Of a DNA stretch of 64,000 nucleotides, positions 1-7,607 are shown one piece after another (position 1 is the first letter of the stretch; the number at the start of each line of letters is the position of its first letter). The translations under genes and the position numbers were made by a program. Origin of the DNA: Bradyrhizobium sp. CCBAU 51627 (GTDB lineage Bacteria > Pseudomonadota > Alphaproteobacteria > Rhizobiales > Xanthobacteraceae); contig NZ_LBJG01000087.1 of NCBI RefSeq assembly GCF_028128765.1, positions 112,835 to 176,834 of the forward strand. Direction: 5' to 3'. A model generated the notes under the pieces. The model searched no databases and was not told the DNA's origin. It saw nothing but the letters and a program-made list of their open reading frames with translations.

Positions 1-1
1 G

Positions 2-364
2 CTCGCGGAGCTCAGGGAGCGCCGCGCCGCCGAGGGTTGGACGCTGAGCCGGATCGACCTCCGCGAGGCCATCATGGAGGGCGCGGTCGAGCGCGTCCGA
101 CCCAAGATGATGACGGTGGTCGCCATCATGGCGGGGCTGCTGCCGATCATGTGGAGCACCGGTACCGGCTCCGAGATCATGCAGCGGATCGCGGTGCCGA
201 TGATCGGCGGCATGATCTCGTCGACCCTGCTCACGCTGATCGTGATCCCCGCGATCTTCGGCCTGGTCAAAGGCTTCCGTCTGCCTCCTGCGGGCAAACC
301 GCTACCATCGGCGAGGTCGAAAGCGATCGTCACGAAATTGCTAATCTCGGAGCCTGCCAAATGA
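2..364 (+). CDS. Heavy-metal RND efflux pump, C-terminal end (partial)
   Basis: Only the last ~120 residues are in the window; the 5' end lies upstream. The segment matches the end of CusA/CzcA-type inner-membrane RND proton antiporters: the conserved stretch EGAVERVRPKMMT, then a hydrophobic helix with IMWSTGTGSEIMQRIAVPMI, a glycine-rich GGMISSTLLTL turn and the final membrane helix LIVIPAIFGLV. In this family the protein exports Cu/Ag or Co/Zn/Cd across the envelope with an adaptor and an outer-membrane channel. It is followed 9 bases later by a small membrane protein and a cytochrome c, so it probably ends a metal-resistance operon. An adaptor fragment of the same system type lies at 1838-1997. 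Which metal it exports cannot be told from this fragment. Confidence 0.85.
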   Translation, partial: LAELRERRAAEGWTLSRIDLREAIMEGAVERVRPKMMTVVAIMAGLLPIMWSTGTGSEIMQRIAVPMIGGMISSTLLTLIVIPAIFGLVKGFRLPPAGKPLPSARSKAIVTKLLISEPAK

Positions 365-373
365 GGTGATCCA

Positions 374-502
374 ATGATGCAGGACATGATGTCGGGAATG
401 ATGGGCGGCATGGGGCTGATCGCAGTGCTGGTCGTGATCGTGCTCGCGCTGGGGGCCGCCGCGCTGGTCAAGTACCTGTTCTTCTCAAAGCGGGGAGATT
501 GA
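374..502 (+). CDS. 42-aa methionine-rich membrane peptide
   Basis: Begins ATGATG and encodes a Met/Gly-rich head (MMQDMMSGMMGGMG), one hydrophobic helix of about 20 residues and a short basic tail (KYLFFSKRGD). The Met-rich head could bind Cu(I) or Ag(I), as known in copper-handling proteins; this is inference. It lies between the RND pump and the cytochrome c, and its stop overlaps a possible TTG start of the next gene, so co-translation is plausible. No named family was recognised. Confidence 0.6.
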   Translation: MMQDMMSGMMGGMGLIAVLVVIVLALGAAALVKYLFFSKRGD

Positions 503-504
503 AG

Positions 505-1221
505 ATGGATCGCCTTCTCTTCGTGGCATTAGTCGCCTTCTTCGTCTCCTCGCCGGCCGGCGCGCAGCAGGACAGAGTTGCGCGGGGCAAGCGGGATTTT
601 CGCGTCTGCGCGGCCTGTCACTCGCTCGAGCCCGACCGCAACATGACGGGGCCAAGTCTTGCGAACGTCTGGGGAAGGAATGCCGGAGGCCTGCCGAGTT
701 TCGACCGCTACTCCGACGCTCTCAAGGCTTCCGGAATTATCTGGGACGACCGGTCGCTCGATGCCTGGTTGACCGATCCTGCGCGCATGGTGCCGGATAA
801 CGAGATGCCGTTCGAGGGCATCAAGGATTCACGCGCTCGCGCGGATCTGTTGGCATTCCTCAAGGAGGCCACCACACCTGGGGCCGCGCCGGAGCGGACG
901 GCCGAAAACCGCATGAACGGGATGGGCGGCATGATGGGAGGGATGATGAGTGGCGGCCGGGCCCCTAATCTGAAGGATCTGGATCCCTCCCAGCACGTCA
1001 CCGGCATCAGCCACTGCCGGGACACCTATCGCGTGACCACGGCCGACGGCAAGACACGTCACTTCTGGGAGCGCAATCTCCGCCTGAAGACGGATTCCAG
1101 CCAAGATGGACCGCAGGGCGGTGCGCCGGCATTGCTACCTGCTGGAATGATGGGCGACCGGGCGGACGTGATCTTCGCCGCGCCCGAGGAGATCAGCAAG
1201 TCGATCGCGCCGCAATGCTAG
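505..1221 (+). CDS. Secreted c-type cytochrome with methionine-rich linker
   Basis: An N-terminal signal peptide ends near AGAQQ. A class I cytochrome c domain follows: the haem motif CAACH is in RVCAACHSLEP, there is a GPSL segment, and MPFEG supplies the likely sixth-ligand Met. The ~100 residues after the haem domain are unusual: a Met/Gly linker (MNGMGGMMGGMMSGG) and a domain with two spaced Cys (SHCRDTYRV and the final PQC). The fold suggests a periplasmic electron carrier, and the context (metal pump, Met-rich peptide) suggests a copper-stress role by inference. I chose ATG at 505 because GGGGAG precedes it at good distance; TTG at 499 is possible and would overlap the preceding stop. 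Confidence 0.8.
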   Translation: MDRLLFVALVAFFVSSPAGAQQDRVARGKRDFRVCAACHSLEPDRNMTGPSLANVWGRNAGGLPSFDRYSDALKASGIIWDDRSLDAWLTDPARMVPDNEMPFEGIKDSRARADLLAFLKEATTPGAAPERTAENRMNGMGGMMGGMMSGGRAPNLKDLDPSQHVTGISHCRDTYRVTTADGKTRHFWERNLRLKTDSSQDGPQGGAPALLPAGMMGDRADVIFAAPEEISKSIAPQC

Positions 1222-1231
1222 GACAGACCGG

Positions 1232-1843
1232 ATGGGCTTCTACAACGACGTCATCCTTCCCAGACTTTGCGACCTTGCGATGCGCAACAAGGATCTTCTT
1301 CCCTATCGGGAGCGGGCGATCCGTGCCGCACAGGGCCGCGTGCTCGAGATCGGCATCGGGTCCGGTCGCAACTTGCCGTTCTACGGACCTGCCGTGAAGC
1401 AGGTCGTGGGGCTTGAGCCGGCTACGAAGCTTCTCGAGATGGCGCGACACGCTCCACATCCGGAGACTCCAATCGAGTTTGTGGAAGGTTCGGCCGAGGC
1501 GATTCCGATCGAAGGCCGCAGCATCGATACGGTCGTGACGACCTGGACAATGTGCAGCATCCCGAATGTCGATCGCGCCATGACGGAGGCGCGACGGGTT
1601 CTGAAACCGGGCGGCAAGCTTGTCTTCGTCGAACACGGGCGCGCGCCCGAACCGCGCGTGCAATGGTGGCAGGATCGCCTGACGCCGGCGTGGAAGCGCA
1701 TCTCGGGTGGTTGCCACCTCAATCGCGACATTGCCGACCTCCTGAGCAGGAATGGCTTTTACGCGGAAGAGATGCGGACCGGATACATGAACGGTCTGAA
1801 GCCTATGACCTTCATGTATGAGGGCCAAGCGAGCACTCGTTGA
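1232..1843 (+). CDS. Class I SAM-dependent methyltransferase
   Basis: 203 residues with the Rossmann methyltransferase signature: motif I VLEIGIGSGRNLPFY, a GLEP acidic loop that would bind SAM ribose, EGSAEAIP, and the post-motif RRVLKPGGKLVFVEHG. The order and spacing fit the Methyltransf_11/UbiE-like group that includes small thiol or metalloid methyltransferases. The substrate is unknown. It is 10 bases from the cytochrome c gene and has an AGGA box before ATG. Its end abuts the remnant of an efflux adaptor, so a recombination junction may have formed here. Confidence 0.8.
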   Translation: MGFYNDVILPRLCDLAMRNKDLLPYRERAIRAAQGRVLEIGIGSGRNLPFYGPAVKQVVGLEPATKLLEMARHAPHPETPIEFVEGSAEAIPIEGRSIDTVVTTWTMCSIPNVDRAMTEARRVLKPGGKLVFVEHGRAPEPRVQWWQDRLTPAWKRISGGCHLNRDIADLLSRNGFYAEEMRTGYMNGLKPMTFMYEGQASTR

Positions 1844-1997
1844 GGCTTACATCTGGATCTGGAGCGCTCCGGACGCCCTGCCGTGCCGGTGAGCGCCTTG
1901 TTCCGGAAGGGCGGCCAGCGGGCCGTTTTTGCCGACGACAGCGGGCGCGCCAAGACTGTGCCGGTCGCCATCGGCCACAGGAACAGCCGGAGGCCGC
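1838..1997 (+). pseudogene. Remnant of RND efflux membrane-fusion (adaptor) protein
   Basis: Two frames together read like the conserved C-terminal part of CusB/HlyD-type adaptors: one gives VEAYIWIWSAPDALP, and after a one-base shift the next gives VPVSALFRKGGQRAVFADD and TVPVAIGHRNS. There is no start and no intact C-terminus. It begins at the very end of the methyltransferase gene, so it looks like debris of a second metal-efflux gene left by recombination. Positions 1998-2179 hold no gene I can support. Confidence 0.6.
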
Positions 1998-2179
1998 AGC
2001 AGGCAGCGATCACGGTAGGGCCCACGGTCAAAACGCATATCGCGATCGATCGGACGATGGTACTGCTGTCGTTCGCGTTCGCCGCCGCCTGGACGGTGAC
2101 ATCGGCCATGGCGGCGCAGCTGCCACATTGTCGAAGCGTTCGGCGCGACGCCGGCGCAGGCCGTCTTCGCCGCCCTCCA

Positions 2180-3076
2180 TCAGACCCGGCCGGAGAACCG
2201 TGTGAATGCGGTCAGCCTCTGCACGGTTGGCTCGACGTCCTGCATGTAGATCTGGGTCCGTAGGAACGCGATCTCGTCGGCGAGAGCGGCCTCGTCGACG
2301 TCTATGAACCAGGACTTGGGACGCCCGTCGCTGCCGTCGTTCCACCGGTAGCCCCTGCGCTTCAATGAGTCCTTGAGTTCGAATGCGGTCTGCTCCGCCC
2401 AGACCCGCAACGTCGGCTTGCGGGCGGTCTCCAGCAGTAGCGCGAGCGCCGGCGCGCCCGTCGTCGGCAATTCGAAGGCGAGGACCTCGAGCAGGGCGTG
2501 GCAATCGTCGACCGCACGGTGCGCCTGGTGGAAGAAGCCTGCGCCGTTCAGCAGATAGCCAAGCTGCGCGCCTGCGAAGCCGTGAGCGCGCCAGTCGATC
2601 TCGGTCGCGCTGCAGGCCCAGGCCTTGTGCTCGAACACCGGCCAGTAGCGCTCGACGAACCTCCGGTCGAAACCACTGTTATGAGCGATCGTGACGACTG
2701 AGTCGCCGACGAAGTCCGTCACGGCCGCATCGTCGAGCCGGTGCCCCGCCACCATCTCGTCGGTGATTCCGGTGAGTGCAGTGACCTCCGCGGAAATCGG
2801 CACGCTGGGCTCATTGAAGGCCGAGAACGTGTCACGGACGCCGACGATCCGTCCGTCCGGCGTGTAGTCGAACTTGACCATCCCGAGCTCGATGATCTCG
2901 TCTTTCGCGCCGTCGAGGCCGGTCGTCTCGGTGTCGAGCAGGACGCCGGTCCTGACCTCCTGCCCTGCAGTCGGGACGTAGATCGGTCGGGCGACCAGGC
3001 GCCGCAGGACCCGGTAGTCGGGCGACCGGCTCAAAGCTTCGGCCATGGCAGTCAGATCGGTCGTGTCCTGTAACAT
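2180..3076 (-). CDS. DnaQ-family 3'-5' exonuclease (Pol III epsilon-like)
   Basis: 298 residues from the chosen ATG. The DEDDh exonuclease motifs are in order: ExoI DTETTGL (D48, E50), ExoII with HNSGFDRRFVE, and ExoIII HRAVDDC. These residues bind two metal ions for 3'-5' cleavage of nucleic acid. A C-terminal ~80-residue extension (SLKRRGYRWND) is not part of the exonuclease core and could be a small nucleic-acid binding module. The protein stands alone rather than with dnaE, so it is more likely a repair or proofreading accessory than the replicative subunit. The frame stays open upstream to 3367, but that part reads as non-coding. Confidence 0.85.
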   Translation of the reverse strand: MLQDTTDLTAMAEALSRSPDYRVLRRLVARPIYVPTAGQEVRTGVLLDTETTGLDGAKDEIIELGMVKFDYTPDGRIVGVRDTFSAFNEPSVPISAEVTALTGITDEMVAGHRLDDAAVTDFVGDSVVTIAHNSGFDRRFVERYWPVFEHKAWACSATEIDWRAHGFAGAQLGYLLNGAGFFHQAHRAVDDCHALLEVLAFELPTTGAPALALLLETARKPTLRVWAEQTAFELKDSLKRRGYRWNDGSDGRPKSWFIDVDEAALADEIAFLRTQIYMQDVEPTVQRLTAFTRFSGRV

Positions 3077-3384
3077 CGCTGCTCGGAAAGGCTGCCAGAA
3101 CCGGTCGGCTGGCTCACCGGCAGAATATCCGCAGCGCCGGTGATGAGGTACCTGAAAAACAAGCGATTCACGGGCTTTTCGGCCGTTGTGCATTCGATAG
3201 CGGGCATCCGGTCTGCATTCGTCGTTGCAGCGGCGGCTGATCGTCAGCGCGGGCGGCGATTGGGGCATGCATGGCCGCGCGTCCGGTCCTGCCGCCAATA
3301 GCCGACATTGCGAACGCCCCAGCTCGCTCGGCCAAGGGCCCCCGTTCAGAGTGTTCGTTGAAAACACCGTGCTTTGTTCTGCGA

Positions 3385-3409
3385 GGAACCCCTGCGCAAC
3401 GCTTTCGTT
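3385..3409 (+). promoter_or_regulatory. EcfG-type general stress promoter for the CsbD gene
   Basis: GGAAC (3385-3389), a 16-base spacer, then CGTT (3406-3409), an exact match to the alphaproteobacterial EcfG consensus GGAAC-N16/17-CGTT. It is 33 bases upstream of the CsbD start. The rest of the 365-base gap 3077-3441 shows no gene. Confidence 0.75.
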
Positions 3410-3441
3410 GTGCTGTCTTCCAGACAGCGAAGGATACGATC

Positions 3442-3633
3442 ATGGACCGCGAACATGTGAAGGGCGCCGCCGACAAGGCAAAAGGCGCCATCAAAGAAGG
3501 TGCCGGCAAGCTCACTGGCGACAAGGACTTGGAAGCCGAAGGCAAGATCGACAAGGCCAAGGGATCCGCCCACAACGCCGCGGGGGACGTGAAGGATGCG
3601 GCGCGGGACGCCGCTGACGCCCTCAAGAAGTAA
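3442..3633 (+). CDS. CsbD family stress-response protein
   Basis: 63 residues of the CsbD type: repeated VKGAADKAKGAIKEGAGKL-like segments rich in Lys, Ala and Asp, with GDKDLEAEGKIDKAKG and a helical Ala/Asp tail. CsbD proteins are abundant, small, hydrophilic and induced by general stress; their biochemical role is unknown. The start has AAGGA 8 bases upstream. An EcfG-type promoter precedes it and a strong hairpin terminator follows, so it is a single-gene stress transcript. Confidence 0.9.
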   Translation: MDREHVKGAADKAKGAIKEGAGKLTGDKDLEAEGKIDKAKGSAHNAAGDVKDAARDAADALKK

Positions 3634-3658
3634 GCAGAAGAAGCTTAGATCAAAGACT

Positions 3659-3680
3659 GGCCGCCCCCGGGCGGCCTTTT
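3659..3680 (+). terminator. Rho-independent terminator after CsbD
   Basis: GGCCGCCC-CC-GGGCGGCC perfect hairpin followed by TTTT, 25 bases after the CsbD stop. The converging pcm pseudogene starts its 3' end just beyond. Confidence 0.8.
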
Positions 3681-3706
3681 CGCGCCGATTGAGATGGCGC
3701 GGGCTT

Positions 3707-4370
3707 TCAGCCGGAGATCAGAGGAACGAAGCGGACCTCCTCTATCCTTTCCTCGACGAACCTACCGTCCGGCTCGCGTGTCAGCTTCGTCAGCCACTGC
3801 ACACCGTCAGGATCGCCGAGCGGGATGAGCAGTCGTCCCAACGGAGCTAGTTGAGCCTTGAGGACGGCGGGCATCTGCGCGCCGGCGGCCGAGACCCAGG
3901 ATCACGTCGAACTCGCCGCCATCCGGCCAACCTGCGGTCCCGTCGCCATGACGCAGATCCACGTTGCGGCAGCCGAGATGCCGAAGTCGCGATCGGGCGC
4001 GCTGCACCAAAGCCTCGTGACGCTCGATCGCGCAAACCTCATGCCCGAGCTTGGCGGCGAGCGCCGCCAGATAACCCGAACCCGCGCCGATCTCCAGAAT
4101 CCGGTCCGATTTGGCGATCGCGGCAGCCTCGAGCATCTTGGCGACGATGAAGGGCTGAGAGATGGTCTGCCCTTTCGGAATCGGTACGGCAATGTCTTCG
4201 TACGCGGCTTCCGCGAACCGCCGATCAAGGAAAATTTCGCGGGGGACCTCGCGCATCGCCAGCAGGACCCGCCTGCTGCGAATACCGCGGCTGGCAATCT
4301 GCACGTCGACCATCGCGTCGCGGAGGAAGCGCGACCTCTTGGACCGTTTGCTCTCCCTGACCGCGCGCAT
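3707..4370 (-). pseudogene. pcm: Protein-L-isoaspartate O-methyltransferase, frameshifted
   Basis: Reads from ATG at 4370 (AGGAGAGGTC directly upstream) as a typical Pcm: MVDVQIASRGIRSRRVL, the substrate-loop GQTISQPFIVAKML, SAM motif ILEIGAGSGYLAALAA and GDGTAGWPDGGEFDVIL. After DVIL the frame is lost. One extra G near 3890-3897 must be removed to continue with the expected VSAAGAQMPAVLKAQL, RLLIPLGD and the C-terminal RFVPLISG before TGA at 3707-3709. The family repairs isoaspartyl damage in aged proteins. Everything but that one base is intact, so it is either a recent pseudogene or a sequencing error. A second pcm-like domain occurs at 23947. Confidence 0.8.
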
Positions 4371-4587
4371 GACCTCTCCTAGGCATGGACGATTTCGCTC
4401 CAGCAGAGGGAAAACTCGGAAGCCCGCGACTTGCTCCTCGACGAGACGGCCGGGTCGCTCTCGCCGACGAGACCGAGTTCGCTGCCGATGAGTGAATCGC
4501 GGAGCTGCCGTCAGGAACGTGCCCGCACCGGGAACGGCCGCCTCCGGACGGAATTGATCTCGCTGAAACCGAGCCCGGAGAACGCTC

Positions 4588-4815
4588 ATGAAGTGGATCT
4601 GCACGGCGGCATGCGTGGCCGCAATGGCGCTGGCATCGGCCTCCGGCGCGGACGCCAAGGGTTGCATCAAGGGCGCCATCGTCGGCGGCGTCGCCGGCCA
4701 CATGGCCGGTCATGGCAAGCTCGGCGCGGCGGCCGGCTGCGCTATCGGCCATCATGAGGCCAACAAGCAGAACCCGAACAATTCGAACGCCCAGGCGCCG
4801 TCGGGCCAGAGGTGA
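4588..4815 (+). CDS. Small secreted glycine-zipper protein
   Basis: 75 residues: a signal peptide ending near SGADAKG, then CIKGAIVGGVAGHMAGHGKLGAAAGCAIGHH, a glycine-zipper-like hydrophobic segment flanked by two Cys, and an Asn/Gln tail. Glycine-zipper envelope proteins often insert in membranes; no function is assigned. GGAG lies upstream of ATG. The 4371-4587 gap contains nothing convincing. Confidence 0.65.
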   Translation: MKWICTAACVAAMALASASGADAKGCIKGAIVGGVAGHMAGHGKLGAAAGCAIGHHEANKQNPNNSNAQAPSGQR

Positions 4816-4852
4816 TTTCCGGATCGGGCCTCCATAGTGTTGGAGAGACGCG

Positions 4853-5320
4853 ATGAAATCGACGGTGTCGGCGCTCGTTCTTGGACTTGCCGTCACGACC
4901 TCCATGGTCTCGGCTCAACCGGCGAGATGGACCACCTACTCCATCCCGCAGACAGGTACCTCGGTCGATTTTCCGGCCTCGATCTTTACCGAAGAGGCGG
5001 GCCGGCCGGACGGCTACGGACAGCGATTTAGGACTGCTGACGGCCGAGCCGACCTTACGATACAGGCCACGCCCAACGTCTCGAACGATTCACCAGCTGC
5101 ATTTCTCGCAAAGAAGCATCCGCCCGCGCGCATTCAGTACAAGCGAACGACGCCTCGGTTTTTCGCGGTGTCCAGTTATAAGGGCGACAAGGTCTGGTAC
5201 GACCGGTGCAACTTCTCAAGTGGATTGATTCACTGCGTCCTGATCAACTACCCGGCGAACGAAGAGCGCGACTGGGACGACATCGTAACGCGGATCAGCC
5301 TCTCGCTGAGGGGCAGATAA
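4853..5320 (+). CDS. Secreted 155-aa protein, copy A
   Basis: A signal peptide ending at SAQP precedes a ~130-residue domain with WTTYSIPQTGTSVDFP, RTADGRADLTIQA, AAFLAKKHPP, PRFFAVSSYKGDKVWYDRC and HCVLINYP. It has two Cys in the mature part that could form a disulfide. The family seems common in Bradyrhizobium but has no known function. A close paralogue is at 23066-23533, nearly identical through the core. It lies 37 bases after the glycine-zipper gene and may be co-transcribed with it. Confidence 0.8.
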   Translation: MKSTVSALVLGLAVTTSMVSAQPARWTTYSIPQTGTSVDFPASIFTEEAGRPDGYGQRFRTADGRADLTIQATPNVSNDSPAAFLAKKHPPARIQYKRTTPRFFAVSSYKGDKVWYDRCNFSSGLIHCVLINYPANEERDWDDIVTRISLSLRGR

Positions 5321-5403
5321 GGAGGGTGCGGGTGGACCTCGCGCGGGCTGCGCGGGTGCCTATGCCCGTGGCTTCGAGAACACGGAAGTCCGAGAGGCCG
5401 CCG

Positions 5404-5471
5404 CCTTTGGCTATCCTCGCGAGCGCTAGTTCTGAATAGCGGGTCGTGAGACCTTTGGCTATCCGCGACAG
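5404..5471 (+). repeat. Two near-identical 19-base direct repeats
   Basis: CTTTGGCTATCCTCGCGAG at 5404-5422 and CTTTGGCTATCCGCGACAG at 5453-5471. Each can be read as FGYPR followed soon by a stop, as if two copies of the tail of a lost gene remained. It lies in a gene-free 247-base gap. Confidence 0.4.
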
Positions 5472-5567
5472 GCGCCGTAGTTCAACGGCGGGCGACGGTC
5501 CCTGCAGTTCAATAGGGCGGCAAGGCTATCGTTCCTCCGATCTGCCCGCGGCTCGCCGATCTGTGGT

Positions 5568-5759
5568 TCACGCGGTAGCCGCCGCCCGTCCGGCCCCGGT
5601 GATGCGATACTCGATATCTCCGGATGGAAGCGGTTCGGTTTCCACGAGACCAAGCTCCACGAGCCGCGCCACGATTTCATGGTCGAACGTCGGCGGGCTG
5701 ACCCAGGATTCGCCGAGGAGCTTCCTCAGAAAATCCCGCTCCAGATCGGTCAGCTCCAT
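5568..5759 (-). CDS. Small winged-helix-like protein
   Basis: 63 residues: ELTDLERDFLRKLLG, then EIVARLVELGLVET and EYRITGAGR. The helix-helix-hairpin order with a LVELGLVE/RIT.xGR ending is that of a winged-helix module, similar in its last part to the protein at 15500. GGAG sits about 8 bases before ATG on this strand. It could bind DNA or be a small partner protein; no target is evident. Confidence 0.55.
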   Translation of the reverse strand: MELTDLERDFLRKLLGESWVSPPTFDHEIVARLVELGLVETEPLPSGDIEYRITGAGRAAATA

Positions 5760-5861
5760 GCTCTAACTCCGCTCGCCGACTTCGTCCGGCACATTGCGGC
5801 GCGTCATCCGATCCGGCCGCTTCATCCCTGGGAGATCAACTTTTCGCCCCGGATTGTGCCA

Positions 5862-5886
5862 GGAACAGAGGCATCGTGGCCCCGTT
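5862..5886 (+). promoter_or_regulatory. EcfG-type promoter for the PRC-barrel gene
   Basis: GGAAC (5862-5866), 16 bases, CGTT (5883-5886), an exact consensus match 32 bases before the PRC-barrel start. Confidence 0.75.
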
Positions 5887-5917
5887 GATTCCCGAAGACA
5901 ACACCCAGGAGGTCAAC

Positions 5918-6283
5918 ATGACCATGGAAGATCGCGAGACGTTCAGCCTGATCGGCAGCGACAAGGTCGAGGGCACGAACGCGTACGACGCGAAGGGCGA
6001 AAAGGTCGGCTACATCGAGCGCGTCATGATCGACAAGATCAGCGGCAAGGTGTCGTACGCGGTGCTCAGCTTCGGCGGCCTGCTCGGCATCGGCGACGAT
6101 CACTATCCGCTGCCATGGCAGACGCTGAAATACGACACCAACCTCGGCGGCTATGTAGTCACCGGCATTTCCCAGGACCAGCTCCGCGGCGCCCCCAAAT
6201 ACGCCGACGAGAGCAGTTGGAATTGGAGCGACCCGGCGACGACGCGCTCGGTGAACGCCTATTACGGTGTGCCGGTGGCTTGA
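5918..6283 (+). CDS. PRC-barrel domain protein
   Basis: 121 residues. The core GSDKVEGTNAYDAKGEKVG, IERVMIDKISGKVSYAVLSF and GLLGIGDDHYPLPWQTLKYD is a PRC-barrel, the beta-barrel found in RimM, photosynthetic reaction centre H subunit and many free-standing alphaproteobacterial stress proteins. The latter are induced by heat, desiccation or oxidative stress. The start at 5918 is fixed by AGGAGGT at 5907-5913. The exact EcfG promoter upstream supports a general stress role. Confidence 0.88.
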   Translation: MTMEDRETFSLIGSDKVEGTNAYDAKGEKVGYIERVMIDKISGKVSYAVLSFGGLLGIGDDHYPLPWQTLKYDTNLGGYVVTGISQDQLRGAPKYADESSWNWSDPATTRSVNAYYGVPVA

Positions 6284-6400
6284 CACGGCGCATTACGTTG
6301 CCTGGCTGGCTGACGTCGGAGGTCGCTCTTCCGCCGGACTGCGGACCAGCGCACTGCCGCACGCGAGACGACCCGGCTCGGTCGCCGAGGAGATTTGAAA

Positions 6401-6778
6401 GTGAGTGATGCCGTTCGTGTTCTGGTCGTGGAGGATGAAGCTCTCATCGCAAGCTTCGTCGAGGACGCCTTGTCCGACGGCGGTTTCGAGGCCTGCTCGG
6501 TCCATTCGGGGGAAGAGGCCATGTGCACCTTTTGCGATGGCCGCGAGGGATGTTGAGTCCTGCTGACGGACGTCAACCTGGGTGACGGCATCAGCGGCTG
6601 GGAGCTGGCGCGGCAGATCAGGGAAAAGACGCCTGGCTTTCCCGTGGTCTACATGACGAGCGCCAGCGCGCCTGACTGGCAATCGCAGGGCGTCGACGGC
6701 AGCGTCCTGATCCAAAAGCCCTTTGCGCCGGCGCAATTGGCTGCCGTCGTGTCGCAGCTACTCAATGCGGGGGTCTAG
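6401..6778 (+). pseudogene. CheY-like response regulator with in-frame stop
   Basis: From GTG at 6401 the frame reads VRVLVVEDEALIASFVEDAL, GFEACSVHSGEEAM, then TGA at codon 52 (6554-6556). It continues in the same frame with VLLTDVNLGDGISGWELARQ, PVVYMTSASAPDW and the receiver end LIQKPFAPAQL to TAG. The phosphoryl-acceptor Asp (TDVN) lies after the stop, so a truncated product would be inactive. It is closely related to the intact receiver at 22006. A nonsense mutation is the simplest reading. Confidence 0.75.
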
Positions 6779-6983
6779 CCGCGGCCGCGGCGCGAGCCGC
6801 TGCTACCGCCATCCAGTCCCGCAGCAGTCCCTTGTCCTCTTTGGAAAATGACGCCCGCCGCTTGAGATCCTCGAACGTGTCATCGGGATGGCATCGCTCG
6901 AAATCCTCTCGGATCAGCGACTCGAGGTAGGTTCGATCCTCGGTGCTGCCTGAATCCAAATGCTGGCGCGAGTCGGTCCTCAT
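6762..6983 (-). CDS. Small hypothetical protein, third in a leftward micro-operon
   Basis: 73 residues: hydrophilic, with DRTYLESLIREDFERCHPDDTFEDLKRRASFSKEDKGLLRDWM and an Ala-rich end. No family is recognised beyond resemblance to small rhizobial proteins. GAGGAG lies 7 bases before ATG. Its ATG overlaps the stop of the upstream gene as ATGA at 6980-6983. Its 3' end overlaps the dead response regulator by 17 bases. Confidence 0.55.
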   Translation of the reverse strand: MRTDSRQHLDSGSTEDRTYLESLIREDFERCHPDDTFEDLKRRASFSKEDKGLLRDWMAVAAARAAAAARPPH

Positions 6984-7300
6984 GGTTGTCTCCTCGGCGC
7001 ACGCAGTCGAAGGCGGCCCGGATGCGGCACAACGGCAAGAGCGATCGTTAGTTCACGAACAGATTGGTCCGGATCAACCCGAGGGCTGCTCGGCGGTCGT
7101 TGCGACCGCCGCCGCCGTGAGGCCGGTCCGCCGCTGAATTCCTGTAGGGTCACTCCGGCTTCGGCGTCCCCCTTGCCGCCGCACTTCGTGCAACGGTCCG
7201 GAAAGATCCTAAGACCGGGTTCGGTGTCGTGCGCTGACTGGTGGTGCCCAGTGCCATTGCAGGCGTCGCACTTGACCTCAGTGGAGCCGCCTTTCCTCAT
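6980..7300 (-). CDS. DnaJ-type zinc-ribbon micro-protein with extended tail
   Basis: Starts MRKGGSTEVKCDACNGTG and has a second CTKCGGKG, the two half-sites of a DnaJ-like CxxCxGxG zinc finger. Free-standing proteins of ~50 residues with this head are frequent in Bradyrhizobium; here the frame continues for ~60 basic, low-complexity residues, which may be read-through of a damaged 3' end. ATGA overlaps link it to the genes on both sides. Confidence 0.55.
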   Translation of the reverse strand: MRKGGSTEVKCDACNGTGHHQSAHDTEPGLRIFPDRCTKCGGKGDAEAGVTLQEFSGGPASRRRRSQRPPSSPRVDPDQSVRELTIALAVVPHPGRLRLRAPRRQP

Positions 7301-7548
7301 GCTTCGCCCGGACCGGAAAAGTGTGTCGCCGGCGGCGTGGTGCGCGGCGGCGGCAGGGGCCGGGCGCCCCCGCCGGGTTTGCTCTTGGTGTCGTACCTCT
7401 TGGCCAGGTCGAGCAGCCGTCTTCGTGTGAACGGAGCCGCTCTTTCCGCAAGATCGCGCGCCCGTTTGCGAAGCCGCTGTAGAACTCTCCCATGACCACC
7501 CCACAACATCACCGAAGCAGGATTTGATTGGTGGCGCGGTTCGCTCAA
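7297..7548 (-). CDS. Small helical hypothetical protein
   Basis: 83 residues. The middle, RVLQRLRKRARDLAERAAPFTRRRLLDLAKRYD, fits the helical repeat of many short rhizobial proteins (RRRLLDLAxRYD); the ends are low complexity. Its stop overlaps the next start as ATGA (7297-7300). Support is moderate, mainly this overlap and the helical core. Confidence 0.45.
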   Translation of the reverse strand: MSEPRHQSNPASVMLWGGHGRVLQRLRKRARDLAERAAPFTRRRLLDLAKRYDTKSKPGGGARPLPPPRTTPPATHFSGPGEA

Positions 7549-7607
7549 GAGCTCGCTTGTGTCCGCGCGACGATCGGGAATAGGCTAAGCGCAGCGGGGG
7601 AAGCCAG

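Noticed and set aside
6551..6559. TGA in the response regulator as a selenocysteine codon
   Set aside because: No selenocysteine-type hairpin is seen directly after it, receivers do not use selenocysteine, and the relative at 22006 has an ordinary residue here. A nonsense mutation is simpler.
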